In this document: positions 1-10,700 of the stretch, in pieces | Layout: every line of letters starts with the position of its first letter | Numbering within the stretch: the stretch's first letter is position 1 | From: a marine gamma proteobacterium HTCC2143 | GTDB lineage: Bacteria; Pseudomonadota; Gammaproteobacteria; Pseudomonadales; Dasaniaceae | Assembly: GCA_000169075.1 (NCBI GenBank) | Contig: AAVT01000003.1 | Location: 248,001-312,000, forward strand | Direction of reading: 5' to 3' | DNA: 64,000 nucleotides | Program-made: the position numbers and the translations under genes | Notes under the pieces: model-generated | The model's database searches: none | What the model saw: only the letters and a program-made list of their open reading frames with translations | What the model was told of the DNA's origin: nothing

Positions 1-618
1 TACCGCACGCTCGGTATGCCGTAACATGTATCTTTCGAGCCTATGGCGGGCCTCCAAGTCTGCTGCCGCACGGCTTGCTGCGATATCACCGGGAAGCTCT
101 GACGACTGATACCGCACCGCATTACTAGCGCCTCCTGACGCCTGCATACTAGCGCCCGCAACAGGGTATACTCTGCTTGTCATCGGCGCTTTGCTGGCGA
201 CCGGGAATCCACTGGCAAGCTCTGAGGTCGCATTCGTTTCCAAAGTTTGCACGCCAACAATAACGGCCATGGCCACCGATGCAGCGACTGCAAATCCAGC
301 CATCGGGCGCCACCAGACAATTGTTTTCTGCTGATCATCACTAACTTTCTGGGCGACTACCGATTCCAGTTGATCAATTTTTTCTTCGGACAGCCGGCCA
401 TTATTGTGACCAATTGCCATGCTAACTTGACTGGATATGTCGAGATGACGATACGCACCGGTATCATTGTCCTGCATAACTTCCCTCACCAAATGATAGC
501 GAGCCCAAGTACTCCTTACAGATTCATCATTGTCCGTCGACATGATTCGTCGCAACTCCAACTCATCTGCCTCTCCATCCATCAGAGCCGATATAGACTC
601 CCGCAATTGATCACTCAT
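1..618 (-). CDS. rseA: Anti-sigma-E factor RseA/MucA, partial (C-terminus beyond window)
   Basis: Reading frame open from an ATG at 618 (GAGA-type RBS upstream) through position 1 with no stop, so the C-terminus lies outside the window. The translation begins MSDQLRESISALMDGEADE, the typical N-terminal sigma-binding region of RseA/MucA. One hydrophobic membrane segment follows (about residues 107-125, FAVAASVAMAVIVGVQTL). The last visible residues (RLERYMLRHTERAV) match the family's conserved motif near the C-terminus. In this family the cytoplasmic N-domain holds sigma-E inactive until the membrane anchor is cleaved under envelope stress. It starts 49 nt after rpoE on the same strand, so the two are very likely co-transcribed. 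Confidence 0.9.
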   Translation of the reverse strand, partial: MSDQLRESISALMDGEADELELRRIMSTDNDESVRSTWARYHLVREVMQDNDTGAYRHLDISSQVSMAIGHNNGRLSEEKIDQLESVVAQKVSDDQQKTIVWWRPMAGFAVAASVAMAVIVGVQTLETNATSELASGFPVASKAPMTSRVYPVAGASMQASGGASNAVRYQSSELPGDIAASRAAADLEARHRLERYMLRHTERAV

Positions 619-667
619 CGACTGTCTCTTTTATCATTTAATTATTTGCCTTCACTCATTGCCTGGT

Positions 668-1285
668 TTAATTTTTAACCAGCGTCAGATGATCGTCCGA
701 TTCAGCACCAAAAATTTGCTGTTTTACTCGCTTGTCTATCGCTTCACGCGCTCTAAATATTCTGGACCTAACGGTCCCTACGGGGCATTCCATCACGTCG
801 GCAATATCTTCGTAACTGAGACCATCAAATTCCCGCAATGTTACCGCTGTACGCAGATCCTCTGGCAATTCTTTCATAGCACTCTCAACGACCTGCTTCA
901 ACTCTTCTCCATAAAGGGCATTTTCTGGATTCTCTATATCGCGCAGAGATGATGCGGATTCGTAGTATTCTGCATCTTCAACATCGACATCAGTAGCTGG
1001 CGGACGCCGACTTCTCGAAACCAGATGATTCTTGGCCGTATTAATAGCAATTCTATACAGCCATGTGTAGAACGCACTATCTCCACGAAATTTTGGCAGC
1101 GCGCGGTAGGCCTTAATAAAAGCTTCTTGTGCAACGTCCTGAATCTCATCTGAGTCTCTGACATAGCGAGATATCAAGCCAAATATTTTATGTTGATATT
1201 TAAGAACCAACAAATCAAAGGCAGTGTTATCACCTTTTTGCACGCGCTCTACCAACTGCTGATCTGACTCCTGCGAGCTGATCAT
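668..1285 (-). CDS. rpoE: RNA polymerase sigma factor RpoE/AlgU (sigma-E, ECF)
   Basis: 205-aa ECF sigma factor that directs RNA polymerase to envelope-stress genes. Region 2 shows DVAQEAFIKAYRALPKFRG and SAFYTWLYRIAINTAKNHL; region 4 shows LREFDGLSYEDIADVMECP followed by VGTVRSRIFRAREAID. Both are very close to Escherichia coli RpoE. The frame is open further upstream to 1465, but I chose the ATG at 1285. It has an AGGGGA ribosome-binding site, gives the family length (about 190-205 aa), and the longer form would read through a sigma-E promoter at 1437-1463. The gene is followed by rseA and is divergent from nadB, an arrangement conserved in many gammaproteobacteria. Confidence 0.96.
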   Translation of the reverse strand: MISSQESDQQLVERVQKGDNTAFDLLVLKYQHKIFGLISRYVRDSDEIQDVAQEAFIKAYRALPKFRGDSAFYTWLYRIAINTAKNHLVSRSRRPPATDVDVEDAEYYESASSLRDIENPENALYGEELKQVVESAMKELPEDLRTAVTLREFDGLSYEDIADVMECPVGTVRSRIFRAREAIDKRVKQQIFGAESDDHLTLVKN

Positions 1286-1587
1286 TGAATCCCCTGTTGC
1301 CAAACGCCGATCGTTGCTTTTTTCAGCAAACGGCTTTGAGTTATTGTACTTTCTTCCAAGTAGTCCCATATTCCGTAGACCATTGCCTCTTTCATAAGTT
1401 CTTGTGAACTGGAAATAACTATCATTCGTACAGTGTTCAGAACATTGTCTTTGAAAGAAGTTCACTCAAGTATCAGATTTTTCTCATTAATATTGTTAAA
1501 ATCAGACGACTCGGGTTTATACTTTCTGTATTCTCAAGCAACAACTGACTATAGTCCACCCCTTCTCCACTTTAGCAAGACACTACC
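1286..1587. other. Divergent rpoE/nadB intergenic region
   Basis: 302-bp gap between divergent genes. It contains the sigma-E promoter at 1437-1463. No additional gene is supported, although the rpoE frame happens to stay open into it. The nadB-proximal part is AT-rich and presumably holds the nadB promoter, but I cannot fix its boxes. Confidence 0.5.
1437..1463 (-). promoter_or_regulatory. Sigma-E-dependent promoter of rpoE (autoregulation)
   Basis: On the minus strand GAACTT (1463-1458), exactly 16 nt, then TCTGA (1441-1437). This matches the classical RpoE/AlgU consensus GAACTT-N16-TCTRA. It implies a transcript starting near 1430 with a leader of about 145 nt before the rpoE ATG. Autoregulated promoters of this kind are known for rpoE in E. 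coli and algU in Pseudomonas. Confidence 0.85.
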
Positions 1588-3168
1588 ATGAGTAAACATT
1601 TTCAACACGATGTGCTGATAATCGGCAGCGGTGCGGCAGGTTTGTCACTCGCACTAGAGCTGCCGTCTACTACCAAAATTGCCATGATTTGCAAAGGCGA
1701 CCTGATAGAAGGGTCAACTTACTGGGCTCAGGGTGGCATTGCGGCGGTATTAGACAAAGATGATAGTGTTGAGTCTCACCTTGAAGATACGCTGAATTCG
1801 GGCGGCAATCTCTGTCATGCCGATGCGGTTAGGTTCACGGTTGAGAACAGTCGTGACACCATTGACTGGTTGGTCGACCAAGGTGTCGAATTCAGTCGTA
1901 ATACCGATGAACAGCAGTCCTTGCACCTAACTAAAGAGGGCGGTCATAGTCAACGGCGAATTGTTCATGCGGCAGATGCTACCGGTCGCGCTGTATCAGA
2001 AACCTTAACTCAGCGAGCCCTCGAAGCAGATAACATTCATATTTTTTCGCAACGACTGGCTATCAACTTGATTACCGAAGAGGGTCGTTGTCAGGGTGCT
2101 TACGTGCTCAATGGAGATAGCGACCATGTCGATGTTTTTCAGGCAAAGTTCATTGCACTTGCCACAGGCGGTGCTAGCAAAGCATATCTATATACAAGCA
2201 ATCCAGACGGGGCCAGTGGAGACGGTATAGCCATGGCCTGGAGAGCCGGCTGTAGGGTGGCCAATATGGAGTTCAACCAATTTCATCCAACTTGCCTTTA
2301 CCACCCCCAAGCAAAATCATTCCTGATCACCGAAGCCATTCGAGGGGAAGGTGGTAAGTTACTGCTCCCCAATGGCGAACGCTTTATGGATCGATACGAT
2401 AAACGTGGAGAATTGGCGCCCCGGGATATAGTAGCCCGAGCCATAGATCATGAGATGAAACGACTGGGCAGTGACTGTGTCTACTTAGACATCAGTCATA
2501 AATCGCCTGACTTTTTACTTCATCACTTTCCCACCGTAAAGGCACGCTGTCTGGAGCTGGGTATTGATATCACTCGGGATCCTATTCCCGTAGTCCCCGC
2601 AGCCCACTATACCTGCGGAGGTGTTATGGTTGACACGAACGGCTGCACTGACATTCCAAACCTTTATGCCATTGGTGAAACCTCTTTTACTGGCCTCCAC
2701 GGTGCGAACCGTATGGCCAGTAATTCCCTACTAGAGTGCATGGTGTATGGCCACTCTGCCGCTCGAGATATTACTACGAAGCTTACCTCGGCAGCGGCTC
2801 CTCTGGCGGCTGCTGACTGGGATGAATCACAAGTAACCGACTCCGATGAAGATGTGGTGATCTCGCATAACTGGGACGAATTACGTCGATTCATGTGGGA
2901 CTATGTCGGTATTGTCCGTACCGATAAGCGTCTGCAACGGGCGCTGCGACGTGCCGAATTACTGCAACAAGAAATCAATGATTATTACAGCAATTATAAA
3001 GTATCTAACGATTTAATAGAACTTAGAAACCTGGCCACGGTGGCGGAATTGATCATACGGTCGGCAATAACCCGAAAAGAAAGTCGAGGCCTGCACTATA
3101 CGCTGGACTATCCAAATGCGCTGCCGGAGGCCTTGGACACGATACTCACGCCAAACGCCCGCAACTAG
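1588..3168 (+). CDS. nadB: L-aspartate oxidase NadB
   Basis: 526 aa, the family's usual size (E. coli about 540). It oxidises L-aspartate to iminoaspartate with FAD; quinolinate synthase NadA then condenses this with dihydroxyacetone phosphate in de novo NAD synthesis. The N-terminal dinucleotide-binding motif GSGAAG is at residues 13-18. Other family signatures are [12 protein letters not shown], the substrate-loop region [32 protein letters not shown] and [16 protein letters not shown] near the FAD site. The fumarate-reductase/succinate-dehydrogenase-type C-terminal helical domain is complete. It is divergent from rpoE. Its pathway partner nadA is at 56.6-57.7 kb in the same window, so the two steps are encoded at separate loci. 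Confidence 0.97.
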   Translation: MSKHFQHDVLIIGSGAAGLSLALELPSTTKIAMICKGDLIEGSTYWAQGGIAAVLDKDDSVESHLEDTLNSGGNLCHADAVRFTVENSRDTIDWLVDQGVEFSRNTDEQQSLHLTKEGGHSQRRIVHAADATGRAVSETLTQRALEADNIHIFSQRLAINLITEEGRCQGAYVLNGDSDHVDVFQAKFIALATGGASKAYLYTSNPDGASGDGIAMAWRAGCRVANMEFNQFHPTCLYHPQAKSFLITEAIRGEGGKLLLPNGERFMDRYDKRGELAPRDIVARAIDHEMKRLGSDCVYLDISHKSPDFLLHHFPTVKARCLELGIDITRDPIPVVPAAHYTCGGVMVDTNGCTDIPNLYAIGETSFTGLHGANRMASNSLLECMVYGHSAARDITTKLTSAAAPLAAADWDESQVTDSDEDVVISHNWDELRRFMWDYVGIVRTDKRLQRALRRAELLQQEINDYYSNYKVSNDLIELRNLATVAELIIRSAITRKESRGLHYTLDYPNALPEALDTILTPNARN

Positions 3169-3188
3169 AGTCAGCTCTGCTGCTGACT
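3169..3188. terminator. Short hairpin between convergent nadB and ygfX
   Basis: AGTCAGC-TCTGCT-GCTGACT forms a perfect 7-bp stem with a 6-nt loop directly after the nadB stop and before the convergent ygfX stop. There is no U-tract on either side, so it may be a weak bidirectional terminator or an mRNA 3'-end protector. Confidence 0.35.
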
Positions 3189-3200
3189 AAATTGGCCGCA

Positions 3201-3653
3201 CTATGCTGCCGGTGACAAACCGTAAACCGGTAGATACCGCAGCACTACTCGCAGCCGCCTTAGCTGCTCTCGGTCTATACTATCTGGCAATAACAGCACA
3301 TCGTAACGCCGACCCGTTACAACGCCCCTGAAATTCATCACTACGAGCCATTGCCACACTGTCGCCGAGTGCAAATACACGGGATAGTTTTCTGTTGGTG
3401 TCTTCAGCAACCAACTATCATTAGCAAAGATAATTTGCTGCTGCCAATCTTCACCTGAATGACAGCCGGCGCGTCGCCAATTGCGCCACAGAAGCCACAG
3501 GCCCACTACCATGATAAAAACCGGTAGCTTTCCGACGGGCAAACTCACGATCGCTACTAGTGTTAGCGCAAACAACCCAGTCACGTAACGTCTAATCCAG
3601 CGTGATGAGTATATTTTCCATTGCCTAGGGGGTATTTCCATTGGGCCGTCCAT
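3201..3653 (-). CDS. YgfX (CptA)-family membrane protein
   Basis: About 150 aa from the ATG at 3653. A cytoplasmic N-terminal stretch is followed by two close hydrophobic segments (YVTGLFALTLVAIVSLP, then LPVFIMVVGLWLLW) and a C-terminal domain ending in LLLPDSIDREQLRRLRVVLR, as in YgfX proteins. In E. coli ygfX is the partner gene of sdhE and has been linked to toxin-like effects on the cytoskeleton; the function here is inferred only from family and synteny. The frame is open upstream to 3788, but that would overlap sdhE by more than 100 nt, so I place the start just after the sdhE stop (3679). An alternative ATG is at 3641. Confidence 0.7.
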   Translation of the reverse strand: MDGPMEIPPRQWKIYSSRWIRRYVTGLFALTLVAIVSLPVGKLPVFIMVVGLWLLWRNWRRAGCHSGEDWQQQIIFANDSWLLKTPTENYPVYLHSATVWQWLVVMNFRGVVTGRRYDVLLLPDSIDREQLRRLRVVLRYLPVYGLSPAA

Positions 3654-3678
3654 TGCCACATTGGTTGACGCGTTTACG

Positions 3679-3933
3679 CTATTTTTTACGCGTAAATTGA
3701 TTAATCTGGTCGACAATACAGCGCAATTCAGGATCTTCAGGCACTCCTCGACCAAGAAACCAAGAAAATAAATCACTGTCTTCGCCATCCAATAAATCGA
3801 TATAACGTTGTCGATTTATGTCATCCAGACCTCGATAACAATGCTCAACAAAAGGCCCTAGAATCAAGTCCAACTCCAACATGCCACGGCGGCTGGCCCA
3901 ACGAATACGGTTATAATCACTTTCTGTACTCAT
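3679..3933 (-). CDS. sdhE: FAD assembly factor SdhE (YgfY family)
   Basis: 84-aa protein of the SdhE/Sdh5 family, which promotes covalent flavinylation of succinate dehydrogenase SdhA and fumarate reductase FrdA. The diagnostic RGxxE motif is present (residues 16-20, in RIRWASRRGMLELDLIL). It is followed by the conserved acidic helices (LDGEDSDLFSWFLG). Length and order match the family. It is transcribed with ygfX, which starts just after its stop, and divergently from ygfZ, the same arrangement as in enterobacteria and pseudomonads. Confidence 0.93.
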   Translation of the reverse strand: MSTESDYNRIRWASRRGMLELDLILGPFVEHCYRGLDDINRQRYIDLLDGEDSDLFSWFLGRGVPEDPELRCIVDQINQFTRKK

Positions 3934-4131
3934 TAAAACGAATAATCCTTTTTAAGAAGTCTATATTATAGCGTTATTGTCGGCCGCAAACACCCTAATC
4001 GCAGCGACAAATAAGGCAATAGCTACCACCGAGAAATTAACAACACTCTCAACGATGTATTGTGCGAGTACGGCTGACTTCGAGGTCGCAAACGAATACT
4101 ATAGGCTTCTGTTATTTTTATTGAAGCCCCC

Positions 4132-5211
4132 ATGATGAATCAACCTGACGCTTGCAATTTTCTTTCTTCGCTTGGCCTAAGTGTCGACGCTCAACAACAC
4201 ACGGTTATCGACGATCAAACCACACCCCCATTAAGCGTCGAAAGCTGCGACAACTTTATTTCGGTCATCCGTTATTACGGACTATTATCCATCAGCGGCC
4301 CAGACACTTCTAAATTTTTACAAGGCCAAACAACCTGTGACGTAGATCTAGTGACCTGCAGCCACAGCACTCTTGGCGCTTATTGCACACCCAAAGGACG
4401 AGTTATAAGCAGTTTCTTGCTAGCGAGCAAAGAACCTAACGAGTATCTGTTACGTTTGCGCACGTCAGTACTGCAGAGCACCCAGTCTGTATTTTCCAAA
4501 TACATTGTCTTCTCCAAGGCTGAGCAAGAGGTCAAAAGCGATCAATACGTGTGCATCTGTCTAGCCGGTGAAACAGCGAAAAATACAATTCAGTCGTTAT
4601 TTAATGTCGCCACCTCAGACATTTATCAGACCTCTTGGTTAAACGATAACTTTACTATTCAATTAGATACCGATGGATTAATCCACGAATGCTGGATATT
4701 AGAGAGTGAACTAGAGCAACTATGGCCTCGATTAAGTAAAGGGCTCGAGCTAAAGGGCTCTCGGTTTTGGGAGCTGCTAGCCATTAGTAGAGGCATTGGT
4801 GACGTTTCAGAACAAACGGTTGATATGTTTATTCCACAAATGTTGAATTATCAGATTACCGGTGCAGTTAGCTTCAACAAGGGCTGTTATACCGGTCAGG
4901 AAATTGTTGCTCGAATGCAATACAAGGGGAAACTGAAACGACCAATGTATCGGGTCAAAATAGCGGCAAATCGGGGTGAACTGGTAGCTGGCAGCAACCT
5001 TTATCCGACAGCACCTAAGTTTTCAAACGATACAACCCCCTCTAGTATCGGGAATATCGTCAATATCGTTAACCTCAGTGACGGCAGCAGCGAAGCGCTG
5101 GCCGTAATTTCTAGTAAAAACTTCGACGATACTGGGGTCGTTGCCGGAGAACGACAGTATCCGGTAGAGATACTACCCTTACCTTATGCTATAACTAGTG
5201 ACGGCAGTTGA
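4132..5211 (+). CDS. ygfZ: Folate-binding Fe-S cluster repair protein YgfZ
   Basis: 359-aa member of the YgfZ/GcvT-like family. These proteins bind tetrahydrofolate and help maintain a subset of iron-sulfur enzymes such as MiaB. The family signature K-G-C-Y-T-G-Q-E is at residues 250-257, followed by IVARMQYKGKLKR. The N-terminal GcvT-type fold shows ISGPDTSKFLQGQTTCDV and GAYCTPKGRVISSF. Two tandem ATG codons (4132, 4135) are possible starts. It is divergent from sdhE. An HDOD gene follows 51 nt downstream on the same strand. Confidence 0.93.
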   Translation: MMNQPDACNFLSSLGLSVDAQQHTVIDDQTTPPLSVESCDNFISVIRYYGLLSISGPDTSKFLQGQTTCDVDLVTCSHSTLGAYCTPKGRVISSFLLASKEPNEYLLRLRTSVLQSTQSVFSKYIVFSKAEQEVKSDQYVCICLAGETAKNTIQSLFNVATSDIYQTSWLNDNFTIQLDTDGLIHECWILESELEQLWPRLSKGLELKGSRFWELLAISRGIGDVSEQTVDMFIPQMLNYQITGAVSFNKGCYTGQEIVARMQYKGKLKRPMYRVKIAANRGELVAGSNLYPTAPKFSNDTTPSSIGNIVNIVNLSDGSSEALAVISSKNFDDTGVVAGERQYPVEILPLPYAITSDGS

Positions 5212-5262
5212 ATTCCTAGTCGATTCCACCGGCGATCAATAAATTACCCATCAGGCCATAGT

Positions 5263-6102
5263 ATGAACGAACTGCTACTTCCCATTAAAAATGAGATCAT
5301 AACGGCGATCGAAAAAGACCAAATTACGCTTCCGACGTTACCGGAGGTTGCGCTTCAGGTTCGCGAAGCTGCCGCTGACCCCGATATTGATGTCAACAAG
5401 CTGTCTGGCGTAATAACCAATGATGCCGCCCTCACCGCCCGCATTATTAAGGTTGCCAATAGCCCCCTGCTGAGAGCTAGCCGAGCAATTGAAGACTTAA
5501 AGATGGCTGTTAGTCGCCTTGGGATCGACTATACAGCCAACCTCGCAACGGGGCTTGCTATGCAGCAAATGTTTCAAGCAACATCCGATATTATCGATGA
5601 AAAAATGCGTGAAGTCTGGAACAGCAGCACTGAAGTAGCAGGAATAAGCCACGTGCTCGCGCGACACTACACATCATTAAAACCTGATCAGGCTACGCTC
5701 GCAGGGCTGATTCATAAAATTGGTGTTTTACCGGTTCTCACTTACGCCGAGGATAATCGCAAGTTATTAAAAGACATTCCTATGCTCGATGAATTAATAG
5801 CAATGTCCTATCCCGAAATTGGCAGCAAAATATTGCAAGTCTGGGATTTCCCGGAAGCGCTGCGGCGCGTGCCTGAAGAACACCTGCAGTTTGATCGAGT
5901 TGTTGATTCTGTGGATTATTCCGACGTTGTTCTGGTCGCTAATTTACAAAGTTATGTGGGAACCGAACATGCACTAACACAAATGGATTGGAGCTCAATC
6001 AGTGCGTTTAATCGACTGGGACTTTCCCACGAGATTAATACCCATGAGGCGGAAGATCTGTCTGAAGACATGGAAGCTGCAATGACTTTATTACAAGGTT
6101 AA
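5263..6102 (+). CDS. HDOD domain signal-transduction protein
   Basis: 279 aa, almost entirely one HDOD domain (about residues 18-215). The N-terminal half carries [19 protein letters not shown] and the run [18 protein letters not shown], typical of the family. The position where true HD phosphohydrolases have His-Asp reads His151-Lys152 ([14 protein letters not shown]), so the protein is expected to lack phosphodiesterase activity, as HDOD proteins do. HDOD proteins act as signalling scaffolds in motility, biofilm and stress responses; no specific partner is visible here. The stop overlaps the 3' end of the convergent ung gene by 4 nt. Confidence 0.88.
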   Translation: MNELLLPIKNEIITAIEKDQITLPTLPEVALQVREAAADPDIDVNKLSGVITNDAALTARIIKVANSPLLRASRAIEDLKMAVSRLGIDYTANLATGLAMQQMFQATSDIIDEKMREVWNSSTEVAGISHVLARHYTSLKPDQATLAGLIHKIGVLPVLTYAEDNRKLLKDIPMLDELIAMSYPEIGSKILQVWDFPEALRRVPEEHLQFDRVVDSVDYSDVVLVANLQSYVGTEHALTQMDWSSISAFNRLGLSHEINTHEAEDLSEDMEAAMTLLQG

Positions 6103-6809
6103 TCGAGCGACCAATCTACCGCAGTGTTTCCTTGCCGCCGTAAATAATCGTTTGCTTGGGTAAAGTGATCGCAGCCAAGGAAACCCCGATGTGCTGATAG
6201 CGGCGAAGGATGCGATGTTTTAAGGACCCAGTGTTTTTTTTCATCGATCAGTCGCCCTTTTTTCTGAGCATAACTGCCCCACAATAGAAACACGACACCC
6301 TTTTTTTCTTCACTCAATTGTTGAATAACTCGGTCTGTGAACTGCTCCCACCCTTTACCTTGATGAGAGCCCGCCTGCCCCTTCTCTACTGTGAGGATCG
6401 CATTTAACATCAAAACGCCCTGATCAGCCCATCGCTGTAAACAACCATGAGATGCTTTCGGAGCACCTAATTCACGATGCAGCTCTTTAAAGATGTTTCT
6501 CAAAGACGGAGGTATTGGCATTTCTGGCCTGACTGAAAAACATAAACCATGTGCCTGATCGGATCCATGATAGGGGTCCTGCCCGAGAATCACCACTTTC
6601 ACTTTATCGAACGGCGTGCTGTTAAACGCATTAAACCAGAGCTCAGGAGGCGGCAGAATGATTTTTTTATCATCTAGCTCGCACTCAAGGAAAGCTTGCA
6701 GTGACTGCATATAAGGTTGTTGAAACTCTTCAGATAAAACCTTAAACCATGAGGGCGCTAGCGTTAGCGATGGGCCACCGGCGATGAACCTCAACGGGAT
6801 AGCCGTCAT
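6099..6809 (-). CDS. ung: Uracil-DNA glycosylase (family 1)
   Basis: 236 aa. It removes uracil from DNA as the first step of base-excision repair. The water-activating motif GQDPYHG is at residues 76-82, with the catalytic Asp at 78. The family sequence [17 protein letters not shown] and the C-terminal DNA-binding loop [13 protein letters not shown] are intact. Its ATG overlaps the stop of the upstream lipoprotein gene by one nucleotide (TAATG), so the two are translationally coupled in one operon. It is convergent with the HDOD gene. Confidence 0.97.
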   Translation of the reverse strand: MTAIPLRFIAGGPSLTLAPSWFKVLSEEFQQPYMQSLQAFLECELDDKKIILPPPELWFNAFNSTPFDKVKVVILGQDPYHGSDQAHGLCFSVRPEMPIPPSLRNIFKELHRELGAPKASHGCLQRWADQGVLMLNAILTVEKGQAGSHQGKGWEQFTDRVIQQLSEEKKGVVFLLWGSYAQKKGRLIDEKKHWVLKTSHPSPLSAHRGFLGCDHFTQANDYLRRQGNTAVDWSLD

Positions 6810-7714
6810 TACGATTGCAATGCCTCGTCCACCGTAATTTCAGCCGAGGAAGACAGGTCATCAAATACGTCGATCCACTCATCGAGATTCTTATTGAGCC
6901 GCTGTTGCTGCTTATTGGTTAAACTCGCCTGCAGGGCAATAATAAGGCCGCCTGCATGGCCTATGTTGTTGTCGACCATAGATCTATATTGGTCACTCCA
7001 AAGAGACTGAGGGTGAACTAACAAGGTATAAACCCGGCCGGGAAACATCGTACTTTGCCTTTCTTTTAAGGCCTGAGTAAATGCGGATGTCCATCCTTTC
7101 CTGCTCTCTATCCACGGCCCACGGGTATTTTCCAGCCGCGAAGACCATGACACTATCAGCTCCTTTTGATCGCTATTCAATCTGCCAATAAACCGCGCAA
7201 TCGTTTTTTCGACCTCTTTAATGCGTTTCCTGTCTAGCTTTTCCGGGCTTTCGGAGCCATACTTTTTTTCCATTTTGCGATTATTTTTAACCAGATTGAC
7301 ACTGAAATCGTCAACCTGTTCGTCGCTGAGCGTCATTAGTAGGGTCACAGCCTCGGGTGCAATTTCCTCCGCTGTATCGGTCCATAGCTGCTCCGCCTCC
7401 TCCATCCGCTCTTCTAGCAGCTCTCTGGACAACGGTTGTTGCATCTCTTGCTTGATCTGAGCCAAAAACTCACTGTAGCGTTTTAGTTGCGTACCTTGGT
7501 GCCACGCCAATTTATCCGACACAACTTGGTCAAACTGTTGCTGTTGCTGGCTATTCCATTCGACATAATCGTCAACTGACCAGGCGATAATCCAATCGAG
7601 AAAGCGATAGGAGACCTTCGCCGTGCACGCGGTAAGGCTCACTACTAACAGGGCCAAAAGTAGGATCTTAAATCGGCCCACCAATAGCCTATTTTTTTTA
7701 CCTCGAATCCACAT
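6809..7714 (-). CDS. Outer-membrane-type lipoprotein (DUF6279-like)
   Basis: 301 aa. The N-terminus has a positively charged region, a hydrophobic stretch and a lipobox LTAC with the lipidation Cys at residue 30, so a lipoprotein is expected. The mature part is highly charged and mostly helical ([37 protein letters not shown]) and resembles the uncharacterised DUF6279 family of gammaproteobacterial lipoproteins. No catalytic motif is visible. It lies between the F420 operon (80 nt upstream) and ung, with which it is translationally coupled. Confidence 0.75.
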   Translation of the reverse strand: MWIRGKKNRLLVGRFKILLLALLVVSLTACTAKVSYRFLDWIIAWSVDDYVEWNSQQQQQFDQVVSDKLAWHQGTQLKRYSEFLAQIKQEMQQPLSRELLEERMEEAEQLWTDTAEEIAPEAVTLLMTLSDEQVDDFSVNLVKNNRKMEKKYGSESPEKLDRKRIKEVEKTIARFIGRLNSDQKELIVSWSSRLENTRGPWIESRKGWTSAFTQALKERQSTMFPGRVYTLLVHPQSLWSDQYRSMVDNNIGHAGGLIIALQASLTNKQQQRLNKNLDEWIDVFDDLSSSAEITVDEALQS

Positions 7715-7793
7715 ACGATCGATACCTTTTAGTCATATTCCCCCGAACAACACAGCGGAAAAGCAGTGTTGACTGTGCGCAAAAACAAGCCCG

Positions 7794-10700
7794 TCAACCG
7801 TTCACTATCAACGGGATTTTTTGCACGCTCTTCCTATCGTACTTTTTTTCAACGGCATTTATCACATCAGTCAATGGCTTCGCATGGCGCGCTGCATGCA
7901 CTCTCTCTTGCGCCACACCCTGATAATCAGTTGATCGTTGACGAGCCTGACGACCGGCTAAATCAATCAGTCTAATCATTTTCTCGACGGAATACTCTTC
8001 CCCGTGCTCAGCACCCGCTGCACGAGTAATCGATTCGTTCATCAAGGTACCACCCAAATCGTTTGCTCCTGAGCGCAAACAGGCAACCACACCTTGCTCT
8101 CCCATTTTCACCCATGAGGTTTGAATGTTTTTAATCAACGGAGACAACACCAAACGTGCAACTGCATGCATTAATAAAGACTCTCTAAAAGTCGGCCCAC
8201 TGCGCGACTTCCCTTTAAGATAAAGCGGCGCCTCCATATGTACAAATGGCAACGGAACAAACTCGGTAAACCCGCCGGTTTTTTCCTGTAATTGTCTCAC
8301 CCGAAGCAGGTGCCTAGCCCAGTGCTGCAATTTTTCAATATGCCCGTACATGATCGTGGCCGTTGTATTAAATCCTGCATTATGGGCAGCTTCCATCACC
8401 TCAAGCCATTGCGCCGTATTGATTTTATCGTGACATAAATCTGCCCGAACCTCGTCATCCAAAATTTCTGCAGCAGTGCCAGGTAAGGTATTCAAACCGG
8501 CCGTTTTTAACCTAAGCAGAAATTCATCGACGCCGATGCCCAATGTTGCAGCGCCCTGCCATACCTCCAAAGGCGAAAAGGCGTGTACATGCATCTCAGG
8601 CGTCGCCAATTTTACCGCCTTTACGATATCAATGTACGTGTCACCCGTATATTCAGGATGAATCCCCCCTTGCATACAGACTTCCGTAGCACCACGCTGC
8701 CAGGCTTCTTCGCAGCGTCTGGTAATTTCTTCATGTCCTAGGTCATAGGGACGTCCACGCAAATTTTCACTCAGTTTGCCTTTCGAAAAAGCGCAGAATT
8801 GGCACTTAAAATAGCAAATATTGGTGTAATTGATATTCCTGTTAACAACAAAACTGACCTCGTCCCCATTGCAGTCTATACGTCGCTGATCGGCTGCCTG
8901 GCAGACATACGCCATATCATCGCCTCGGGACTGGAACAATCGTACAATCTCGGTTTCCGCCAGTTCCTCTCCCCGCCTTGCTCGTTCGACAATAGATACA
9001 ACGTCGAGAGAAACGGAGGCCAGCGATGTCTTATTGAGTAGACCAATAATACCCGTCGGAGGGGCAATAGAATCTCCCGGCGACCAATGATCGACTCGAG
9101 GAAATCCTTCAGCGTCAATCATTCGCAATATTGGTGTTTGTAATTTTTCATCCAGCCAATCATTGCCGTTAATGGCGAAGTTTGGATAAATGGTTAAGCG
9201 TTCCTGCAAATATTTCCCTGCGCTGGCTGTTTCAACAGCGAGATTATCCAGATGAGGCCAAGGAGCCTCGGGATTAACAAAATCGGGAGTCACTGGAGAG
9301 ATTCCCCCCCAGTCATTAATACCTGCACTTATAATTTTTGGTAGTACACCGGGACTCAAGTTAGGCGGCGCCTGAATACTCATCTCTGAACCAAAGATAA
9401 GCCGAGCAACGGCAATCGTCCACAACAACTCATTTAAATCCGGTTCAGGCGCAGCAACCATTTTAGTGCCTTCCTTAGCACGAAAATTCTGAATAATAAT
9501 TTCTTGCAGATGCCCGTATTTTTGATGACTTTCTCTTAGCAGCAGTAAGGATTCTATCCGTTCCCGCCGCGTCTCGCCGATGCCAATCAAGATACCGGAC
9601 GTGAAGGGAACCTTTGCCCTGCCTGCCCTGTTAATGGTATCCATTCGCAATATGGGGTCTTTATCTGGAGAGCCGTAATGTGGCATGCCCTTTTCGCAAA
9701 GCCTAGCCGAGGCAGACTCCAGCATAATACCCATTGATGCAGAAAACGGTCGCAGCATGGCAATTTCTTCATCACTCATGCAGCCGGCATTAATATGCGG
9801 CAATACGTTGGTCTCTCTTACAATAGCCTCTGCAACATGGGCCACATACTCAAGGGTTGTACTAAAGCCCATGTCTGCAAGAGCCTTGCGGGCTGCGCTA
9901 TATCTCAATTCTGGTTTTTCACCCAGGGTCAACAGGGCCTCTTTACATCCCTGCTCTTGCGCAGCCTTAACGGATTCAAGCACTTCAGCCACGCTCATAT
10001 AAGGCGATTGAACGTTTTTTGGCGTCTGCGCGAAAGTGCAGTAATGACATACATCCCTGCATAAATGTGTCAGCGGGAGAAAGACTTTGCGTGAGTACGT
10101 TATAACATTACGAAAACCTCTATCACGCACTTGGCTGGCTAACGCCATTAACTCCACAGTAGCTTCTTCACTTGCATATTCGGCCTCTGCGAGCATTAAT
10201 GCGACCGCACCTGTCGCTGAATGTCCCTGCGCCACATCGTCTGCAAGAACCCGCAACAGATCACCCTGCGTGTTTTCTTTCCCCTTCAACCTATCAGCAA
10301 TACCACTCTCGCCAAGAAACATCAGTGTTTTCCTCTGTACTCCATACTCTGAACATAAAACAATAAGATCAGAAGGATTATCGATATCACGGGCGGCACC
10401 CGGCAAATACAGGCTACTGACAACTGCTGAACTCTGATGTCCTGCCCTGCAATGCTTGTCGTAACTGCCAACTCCATAATGAAAAGCAATGACATCAGGC
10501 GGACTGACAACAACACAATTACTGCCATCCCTCGCGACATCGTGAGCAATGGTAACCGCGGGGCCTTTGGTCTCTGAGTGGAGAGCCAGTAGCTGATCCA
10601 GCTCGGCATTATTGAGCAGGGGCAAATCACCATGAACAACCAACATAGCGTCGACATTTTTTGAAACAAGCTTTGCCGCGACAGCATCCACAACGATCGA

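Noticed and set aside
1286..1465. 60-residue N-terminal extension of RpoE
   Set aside because: It reads through a consensus sigma-E promoter, is unlike family members, and the ATG at 1285 has a good ribosome-binding site.
3654..3788. Extended N-terminus for YgfX
   Set aside because: It would lie inside sdhE in another frame; the family protein begins near the later ATG.
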